Shown here: positions 57,059 through 64,000 of the stretch, piece by piece
Layout of the letters: each line of letters opens with the position of its first letter
How positions within the stretch are numbered: position 1 is the first letter of the stretch
Origin: Thinopyrum elongatum
Taxonomy: Eukaryota > Streptophyta > Magnoliopsida > Poales > Poaceae
Assembly: GCA_011799875.1 (NCBI GenBank)
Contig: CM022303.1
Location: 299,224,362 to 299,288,361 of the forward strand
Direction: 5' to 3'
Length of the DNA stretch: 64,000 nt
Translations under genes and position numbers: made by a program
The notes under the pieces: generated by a model
The model's database searches: none
Seen by the model: only the letters and a program-made list of their open reading frames with translations
Told to the model about the DNA's origin: nothing

Positions 57059-57433
57059 ATGAGTAATATCTTTTATGGTCATGCACCTTTGATGAATGGT
57101 CTATTCTTGTTGAATCTCGATTGTAGTGATACACATATTCATAATATTGATGCCAAAAGATGTAAAGTTGATAATGATAGTGCAACATACTCGTGGCACT
57201 GCCGTTTAGGTCATATTGGTGTAAAGCGCATGAAGAAACTCCATGAGGATGGATTTTTGGAATCACTTGATTATGAATCACTTGATACTTGCGAACCATG
57301 CCTCATGGGCAAGATGACTAAAATTCCGTTCTCTGGAACAATGGAGCGAGCTAATGTCTTATTGGAAATAATGCATACCGATGTATGTGGTCCGATGAGT
57401 GTTGAGGACGCAGCGGGTATCGTTATTTTCTAA
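57059..57433 (+). pseudogene. Copia pre-integrase and start of integrase
   Basis: In the same frame as the previous part beyond its stop codon. HCRLGHIGVKRMKKL with CEPCLMGKM is the HHCC zinc-binding pre-integrase module. HTDVCGP holds the first catalytic aspartate of integrase. A frameshift near 57425 ends this frame. Confidence 0.85.
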
Positions 57434-57447
57434 CCTTTACAGATGAT

Positions 57448-58617
57448 TTGAGTAGGTATGAGTATATCTACTTAATGAAACACAAATCTGAAACATTTGA
57501 AAAGTTCAAAGAATTTCAGAGTGAAGTAGAGAATCATCATAACAAGAAAATAAAGTTTCTACGATCTGATCATGGAGGTGAATATTTGATTTACGAGTTT
57601 GGCCTTCATTTAAAACAATGTGGAATTGTTTCGCAACTCACGCCACCTGGAACACCACAGCGTAATGGTGTGTCCGAACGTCGTAACCGTACTTTATTAG
57701 ATATGGTGCGTTCTATGATGTCTCTTACCGATTTGCCTTTATCTTTTTGGGGTTATGCATTGGAGACAGCTGCATTCACGTTAAATAGGGCACCATCTAA
57801 ATCCGTTGAGACGACACCGTATGAACTATGGTTTGGCAAGAAACCTAAGCTGTCGTTTCTTAAAGTTTGGGGATGCGACACTTATGTCAAAAGGCTTCAG
57901 CCTGATAAGCTCGAACCCAAATCAGAGAAGTGCGTCTTCATAGGATACCCTAAGGAAACTATTGGGTACACCTTCTACCACAGATACGAAGGCAAGATCT
58001 TTGTTGCCAAGAATGGGTCCTTTCTAGAGAAGGAGTTTCTCTTGAAAGAAGTGAGTGGGAGGAAAGTACAACTTGATGAGGTAATTGTACCTTCTCTCAA
58101 ATTGGAAAGTAGCACATCAGAGAAAACCGTTCCCGTGATGCCTACACCAACTAGAGAGGAAGCTAATGATAATGATCATGAAACTTCGGATCAAGTTACT
58201 ACAGAACCTCGTAGGTCGACCAGAACACATTCCGCACTAGAGTGGTACGGTAATCCTGTCCTGGAAGTCATCTTGTTAGACAACGGCGAACCTACGAACT
58301 ATGAAGAAGCTATGATGAGCCCAGATTCCGATAAATGGCTTGAGGCCATGAAATCTGAGATAGGATCCATGTATGAGAACAAAGTATGGACTTTGGTGGA
58401 CTTGCCCGATGACCGGCAGGCCATTGAAAATAAATGGATCTTCAAGAGGAAGATAGACGCTGATGGTAATATCATAGTCTACAAAGCTCGACTTGTCGCG
58501 AAAGGTTTTCGACAAGTTCAAGGGGTTGACTATGATGAGACTTTCTCACCCGTAGCAATGCTTAAGTCTGTCCGAATCATGTTAGCAATTGCCACATTTT
58601 ATGATTATGAAATCTAG
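57448..58617 (+). pseudogene. Copia integrase core and start of reverse transcriptase
   Basis: LRSDHGGEY has the second catalytic aspartate and TPQRNGVSERRNRTLL the catalytic glutamate of the DDE core. PYELWFGKKPKLSFLKVWGC follows. KWIFKRKIDADGNI and KARLVAKGF start the RT domain. TAG at 58615 takes the place of a tryptophan codon before QMDVKTAFLNG; the frame continues beyond it. Confidence 0.88.
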
Positions 58618-58620
58618 CAA

Positions 58621-59862
58621 ATGGACGTCAAAACTGCATTCCTTAATGGATTTCTTAAAGAAGAGTTGTATATGATGCAACCAGAAGGTTTTGTCGATCC
58701 TAAAGGTGCTAACAAAGTGTGCAAGCTCCAGCAGTCCATCTATGGACTGGTGCAAGAATCTCGGAGTTGGAATATATGCTTTGATGATGTGATCAAAGCA
58801 TATGGTTTTATACAGACTTACGGTGAAGCCTGTATTTACAAGAAAGTGAGTGGGAGCTTTGTAGCATTTCTGATATTATATGTGGATGACATATTGTTGA
58901 TTGGAAATGATATAGAATTTCTGGATAGCATAAAAGGATACTTCAATAAGAATTTTTCAATGAAAGACCTCGGTGAAGCTGCATATATATTGGGCATCAA
59001 GATCTATTGGAATAGATCAAGACGCTTAATAGGACTTTCACAAAGCACATACCTTGACAAAGTTCTGAAGAAGTTCAAAATGGACCAGTCAAAGAAAGGG
59101 TTCTTGCCTGTGTTGCAAGGTGCGAAATTGAGTCAGACTCAAAGTCCGACCACGGCAGAAGATAAAGAGGAAATGAAAGTCATTCCCTATGCCTCAGCCA
59201 TAGGTTCTATCATGTATGTTATGCTGTGTACCAGACCTGATGTGTGCCTTGCCATAAGTTTGGCAGGGAGGTACCAAAGTAATCCAGGAGTGGATTACTG
59301 GACAGCGGTCAAGAACATCCTGAAGTACCTGAAAAGGACCAAGGATATGTTTCTCGTTTATGGAGGTGACGAAGAGCTCCTCGTAAAAGGTTACGTCGAT
59401 GCTAGCTTCAACACTGATCCGGATGACTCTAAGTCACAAACCGGATACATATTTATATTGAATGGTGGAGCTGTCAGTTGGTGCAGTTCCAAGCAGAGCG
59501 TCATGGTGGGATCTACATGTGAAGCGGAGAACATAGCTGCTTCCGAAGCAGCGCATGAAGGAGTCTGGATGAAGGAGTTCATATCCGATCTGGGTGTAAT
59601 ACCCAGTGCATCGGGTCCAATGAAAATCTTTTGTGACAACACTAGAGCAATTGCCTTAACGAAGGAATCCAGGTTTCACAAGAGAACCAAACACATCAAG
59701 AGACGCTTCAACTCCATTCGTGAAAAGGTCAAGGATGGAGACATAGAAATTTGCAAAATACATACGGATCTGAATGTTGCAGACCCGTTGACTAAACCTC
59801 TTCCGCGGGCAAAACATGATCAGCACCAAGACTCCATGGGTGTTAGATTCATTACTATGTAA
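58621..59862 (+). pseudogene. Copia reverse transcriptase (C-terminal) and RNase H
   Basis: MDVKTAFLNG carries an RT catalytic aspartate. The YVDD box is encoded at 58879-58890. QSIYGLVQESRSWN precedes it. RNase H motifs follow: GYVDASFNTD, SQTGYIF, STCEAENIAASEA, and the end ADPLTKPLP. The final part to TAA at 59862 is open and looks undamaged. Confidence 0.9.
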
Positions 59863-59884
59863 TCTAGATTATTGACTCTAGTGC

Positions 59885-59895
59885 AAGTGGGAGAC
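59885..59895 (+). other. Polypurine tract, Copia element
   Basis: AAGTGGGAGAC lies directly before the 3' LTR, as in related Copia elements. Confidence 0.8.
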
Positions 59896-61137
59896 TGATG
59901 GAAATATGCCCTAGAGGCAGTAATAAAGTTGTTATTATTATATTTCCTTAATCATGATAAAGGTTTATTATTCATGCTAGAATTGTATTGATCGGAAACT
60001 TAAATACATGTGTGGATACATAAACAAATACCATGTCCCTAGTAAGCCTCTACTAGACTAGCTCATTGATCAAAGATGGTTAAGGTTTCCTAATCATGGA
60101 CATGTGTTGTCATTTGATAACGGGATCACATCATTAGGAGAATGATGTGATGGACAAGACCCATCCGTTAGCTTAGCATACGATCGTTCAGTTTATTGCT
60201 ACTGCTTTCTTAATGCCAAATACATATTCCTTCGACCATGAGATCATGCAACTCCTGGATACCTCCGAAGGTGTCTGTTGAGTGCTATCAAACGTCACAA
60301 CGTAACTAGGTGATGATAAAGATGCTCTACAGGTACGAAGGTGTCTGTTGAGTTGGTGTGAATCGAGATTGGGATTTGTCACTCCGTGTATCGGAGAGGT
60401 ATCTCTGGGCCCTCCCGGTAACGAGATTGAACTAGGTATGAAGATACCGACGATCGAATCTCGGGCAAGTAACATACCGACAGACAAAGGGAATTACGTA
60501 TGGTGTCATAAAGGTTCGACCGATAAAGATCTTCATAGAATATGAAGGAACCAATATGGGCATCCAGGTTCCACTATTGGTAATTGACCGAAGAGGTGTC
60601 TCGGTCATGTCTACATCATTCTCGAACCCGTAGGGTCCGCACGCTTAACATTCATTGACGATATAGTATAATATGAGTTATGTGATTTGGTGACCGAATA
60701 TTGTTCGGAATCCCGGATGAGATCACAAACATGACGAGGAGCTCCGGAATGGTCCAGAGGTAAAGATTGATATATAGGACGATGCTATTTGGTCACCAGA
60801 AAGGTTTCAGGATGTACCGGGTATTCATCGGGTCGCCGGAAGGGGTTTCGGGAGACCTACGGGGAATATATGGGCCTAATGGGCCAAGGGCAGGCACACA
60901 CCAACCCACAAGGGGTTGGCGCGCCCTCTCCCTGGCCGCTGGCCCTAGGGAAGGAAAGGGGGAGGGCTAGCCCCTCCTGTCTTCCCCTCCTCATGGGAGA
61001 AAGGAAAGGGGGCGCCACCCTCCCCTGCCTTTCCCCGCGCGCCTAAGAAAGGTAAAGAGGGGGCGCGGCTAGGGCAAGGCCCAAGGTGGCCGCCGGCCCC
61101 TTGGGGGAACCCTAGGCTGCCTCCCCTCCTCCCCCCA

Positions 61138-61230
<93 letters not shown>

Positions 61231-61654
61231 AGGGAAGAGGGGCAACACACACCACGATCCCCAAGCCGTGTGCGGTGCCCCTCTCCCTCTAGTTCACCCT
61301 CGGTCATATTTTTGTAGTGCTCGGCGAAGCCCTGCGGAGATAGTTGCATCACCACCGTCACCACGCAGTTGTGCTGCCAGAACTCATCTACTACTTCGCC
61401 CGTCTTGCTAGATCAAGAAGGCGAGGACGTCATCGAGCTGAACGTGTGCTGAACGCGGAGGTGCCGTACGTCGGTACTTGATCGGGCGGATCGTGAAGGT
61501 GTACGACTACATCAACCGCGTTGATAAACGCTTCCACTAAACGGTCTATGAGTGTACGTAGACACACTCTCCCCTCTCGTAGCTATGCATCTCCATGGAT
61601 AGATCTTGTATGTGCGTAGAATTTTTTTTGTTTTCCATACAACATTCCCCAACA
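59896..61654 (+). repeat. 3' LTR, Copia element
   Basis: Starts TGATGGAAATATGCCCTAG and ends TTCCCCAACA. A direct repeat CGAAGGTGTCTGTTGAGT occurs at 60267 and 60337. A large TA/GT microsatellite lies at the TATA position. Confidence 0.93.
61139..61229. repeat. (TA)n(GT)n compound microsatellite at the LTR TATA box
   Basis: About 34 bp of TA followed by about 57 bp of GT. The same place in the 5' LTR (about 54218-54238) has only a short TA run and GTGTGG. The expansion is therefore specific to this LTR copy. Confidence 0.95.
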
Positions 61655-61993
61655 GGCGGGCGAGCGCAAACGATGAGGTCAAGTAATTCGGTGCCAACCG
61701 ATGCTTTGCCTCACTAGTAATGGCCACCTTGCTGATGTACCTCGATGCGAGGGGTAGACGTCTCTCCCCAATGACATTCAACGCATCGACCACCACTCAC
61801 TCGGCCTTCACACGAGCCTCCCGTCAGAGAGCCAATTGTCTCGCTGTCACGGAGGCACATAGTCCTCCCAGGTCGCCTCTCTCACTGTGCTTCTCCTCCT
61901 AGACCTTCATGGTTGACTCTCATCTGGCGCGCTCCCTCAGAGGCAACGCCTCCCACAACATGGTCTCTGTTTGGCCCAAAAGCTCCTCCATGG
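61655..61993 (-). pseudogene. Degenerate coding-like sequence, minus strand
   Basis: The minus strand reads partial frames such as MEELLGQTETMLWEALPL (near 61985) and VVDALNVIGERRLPL with KVAITSEAKHRLAPNYL (61790-61665), separated by stops and frame changes. It continues beyond the MITE into 62451-62600. The style suggests an old transposon-derived or captured gene. Family not recognised. Confidence 0.3.
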
Positions 61994-62442
61994 TATAGTT
62001 TTTAAAACCAAACCGGACCACCGGTCGGACCAGAAAAAAACTAGAACCGACAGTCTCAACAGTTTTATAAGCTAATTAGACCGTTCTGCAAACGAACCGC
62101 ACAAAACCGATTGAAATGATCGGTCTTTTTGCTCAGACTTGATGAAAAACCAAAACTGGTTGAACCGGTATCACGCGCTAGCATCATTGGGAAAGAGAAA
62201 AAATAATTGCGGCCACTGGGGATCGATCCTTGGGCACTATTAAACAGGCCTACGTCACCAATTTGGCTCAACAACCAACTTCCCTATCCAACTTAGCTGA
62301 CAAATGCTAGAAACTTAGTATATTTGACCTATTTTTACATATTTTTATGGCTTAAAAAACTAGCAAATGAACCGGTGAACCGGCAGTCTGACTGGTAAAA
62401 ACCTGAACCAACGACATCACCGGTCTGGTTTTTTAAACTATG
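61994..62442. mobile_element. MITE with CCGG-rich terminal repeats and 8-bp target duplication
   Basis: Left end TATAGTTTTTAAAACCAAAC then CGGACCACCGGT; the right end reverse complemented is CATAGTTTAAAAAACCAGAC then CGGT. Direct repeats CTCCATGG lie at 61986-61993 and 62443-62450. The 8-bp duplication suggests hAT-type mobilisation, although the termini do not start CAGGG. The interior is non-coding and carries further ACCGGT/CCGGTT words. Confidence 0.75.
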
Positions 62443-62450
62443 CTCCATGG

Positions 62451-63263
62451 TGGGGGAGCGGGGACCAACGCGACGTCCTCCTCAGTAGGTGGCCGCGAGG
62501 TATTCTCCTCAGAGCAGGGCAATGACACATCATCGTCGGTGTGGGCGGCAAGGCATGGCGCTCAGTGTTGGGCCCCACCATAGCGTTGATGCGTGGACTA
62601 ATCGATCAACGTCTACGGCACACAAGTCAAGGGGCAGTGAGAGAGCGCGATGAGAGAGAATTGAATAAATGTAATTTAGAGTTAGTGGTAGTCCTAACTT
62701 TCACATATGAACCACTTAATCTTTCCTTCGTCAACTTCTTTTGAGGCATTTTTTGTAATTAACCGCTATGATATCAATGGGATGCCTCCTTGGCTTATAG
62801 ATGGTTGGCATTGGCATTCTCGCATTAGGGTCATGAATGACCTTCTCTTGTGGCACCACCTTTCTCTCCTTCCTTAGTTTTCGCCTTCTAGTAGTTCACA
62901 TATTCTTAAATCCTTAAAATGATCATCCTGAGAGATATCTTTTTTTTCTCATTATGTTGCCTTCTTTATAGCTTCTTCTTCTTGGGCATCTACAATCTAG
63001 AATCGAGCTGCGATACCTTTATGTCCCCTGCACCCCACCGACCACTGTGCCCTCCTATTGGCTATGTGCGCAAGCGATGTCAAAGAGGAAGAAGTTGAGC
63101 GCCTGCCATGACGAGATCCATCATGACACCATTGCAAGATTTTGCTTTATATGTAAATTAAGTAGCCCGACATGAGTAGTGAGGCGAGAACCACTATAGC
63201 TTACCAGTTGCCCCCCCACCATCCACCACACACACCTCCCGACAACACAAGAGTACGCACCGC
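62451..63263. other. Low-copy flank
   Basis: The first 150 bp continue the minus-strand coding-like sequence (SEENTSRPPTEEDVALVPAP). The remainder holds no convincing ORF, RNA gene or repeat. Confidence 0.3.
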
Positions 63264-63374
63264 CATAATGAAGCCAAGGTTAGAGAATTAAGGTTGAGGT
63301 CATAATGAAGCCAAGGTTAGAGAATTAAGGTTGAGGTCATAATGAAGCCAAGGTTAGAGAATTAAGGTTGAGGT
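63264..63374. repeat. Perfect 3 x 37-bp tandem repeat
   Basis: Three identical units (63264-63300, 63301-63337, 63338-63374), each starting CATAATGAAGCCAAGGTTAG and ending TTGAGGT. Confidence 0.95.
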
Positions 63375-64000
63375 GATGTTTCCATCAGTTGTCCCACCGA
63401 CATCACCCACAACACTATGGATCTATACCTGGCGACCAAAACGGGCAAGGGGTTGGGAGACACAACCCGCCCACTTGTTAAAACCACCATTGGTGTCACT
63501 GGGATCGTCCAGAACACCATCAATGACTGGTATTGGTAGCAAATAGGTTCGGTAGAAGCGGAAAAGTAACACCACCTGGTTTCAGACTAGGTGTAATTCT
63601 TCCTCTTTTGTATTCATTTTTTATGGCTTCACAGAACTAGAGCACAAGCAAACTTATAAAAGTTGCTGCTACTCTCACAATCTAAAGGAGAGCCACCAGG
63701 CACACACGCGAATCCTACCCTATCTATGGTCCGAACTTGTAGGTTTTCATTCCCCTCTTGTTGCCAGACCAGACAAAATTAGAGAAAACTACAATCTCAC
63801 CGGTTGAGACGGGGAAGGAATGTGGATCACATCGTGGATCACATCGGTGCGGTTAGGGAAGAAGAAGTGCAAGGACCCGCGCAAGGAGGGTTAACTTGTT
63901 ACCATGTGTGCAGATGCAGGCATGCACGTACGCAAAGATCCTTAATTAACATGTAAAGTGACCAACTTTGGATTCCAGGATCTAGTACGTACCCCTTGAT
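63375..64000. other. Low-copy flank to right edge
   Basis: No gene or element is recognised. A GTGGATCACATC duplicate (2 x 12 bp) lies at 63821-63846 approximately. Confidence 0.35.

Larger units (their letters stand above)
53745..61654 (+). mobile_element. Copia retrotransposon, Angela/BARE/WIS-related, 5' LTR truncated
   Basis: The 3' LTR is complete (59896-61654, 1,759 bp). The 5' LTR lacks its first ~774 bp because the CACTA end replaces them at 53745. Internally there are gag, protease, integrase, RT and RNase H in Copia order. The coding region is broken by frameshifts near 56180 and 57425 and by TAG stops at 57056 and 58615. The LTR start (GGAAATATGCCCTAGAGGC) and end (CATTCCCCAACA) are shared with the Angela/BARE group. 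The 5-mer GGCGG follows the element; its partner is lost. This is the oldest layer of the nest. Confidence 0.92.

Noticed and set aside
60945..61411. ORF with poly-His/Thr or poly-Cys/Val run
   Set aside because: It is a translation of the GT/CA microsatellite in the Copia LTR.
1..64000. CRISPR arrays, bacterial operons, riboswitches
   Set aside because: Nothing of prokaryotic type; the tandem repeats present have no spacer structure.

Overview
The window reads as repeat-rich intergenic DNA of a large grass genome, most likely Triticeae (wheat, Aegilops or barley group). The grounds are an Angela/BARE/WIS-like Copia LTR near the right end, very long Gypsy LTRs starting TGTAACATCCC and TGTAACACCC, an Athila-type LTR starting TGATACGTCTCC with a TGGCGCCGTTGCCGGGGA primer site, and a CACTA element with GGGCC-rich subterminal repeats. 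I see no prokaryotic feature, no CRISPR array and no intact host gene. Family names come from pattern recognition only; no database was searched.

Layout from left to right. (1) 1-3388: 5' LTR plus leader of a minus-strand LTR retrotransposon (family A) that runs off the left edge. (2) 3389-8205 and 18663-28060: low-copy DNA made of at least three degenerate, same-direction copies of one segment. It carries a minus-strand exon-like block, a possible minus-strand first exon with TATA box, several MITEs (Tourist/Harbinger and Stowaway types), a 5S-rRNA-like stretch beside a perfect 65-bp palindrome, and a purine-rich tract. (3) 8206-18662: a complete family-A retrotransposon with a perfect 5-bp target duplication (CCATC), two ORFs and no polymerase gene. 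(4) 28060-61654: a four-level nest. A Copia element (53745-61654, 5' LTR truncated) abuts the TAGTG end of a CACTA element (about 28060-33851 plus 52592-53744). That CACTA is split by an Athila-like element (33852-52591), which is itself split by a Tekay-like element (35694-47277, target duplication TTTAT). Inferred order of arrival: Copia, CACTA, Athila-like, Tekay-like. (5) 61655-64000: flanking low-copy DNA with degenerate coding-like sequence, a CCGG-rich MITE with an 8-bp target duplication, and a perfect 3 x 37-bp tandem repeat.

Three of the four LTR elements whose internal regions can be read lack reverse transcriptase and would need enzymes from relatives. The Copia element has all gag-pol domains, but they are broken by two frameshifts and two in-frame stops. 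The CACTA TNPA-like gene has a consistent chain of exons in one phase, broken by one nonsense codon. The most unusual signals are the snRNA-type promoter spacing (USE plus TATA, 33 bp apart) inside the family-A LTR, a dsRNA-binding-domain-like ORF in two otherwise different non-autonomous elements, repeated primer-tract mimics in the Athila-like and Tekay-like elements, and the 5S-like/palindrome pair.
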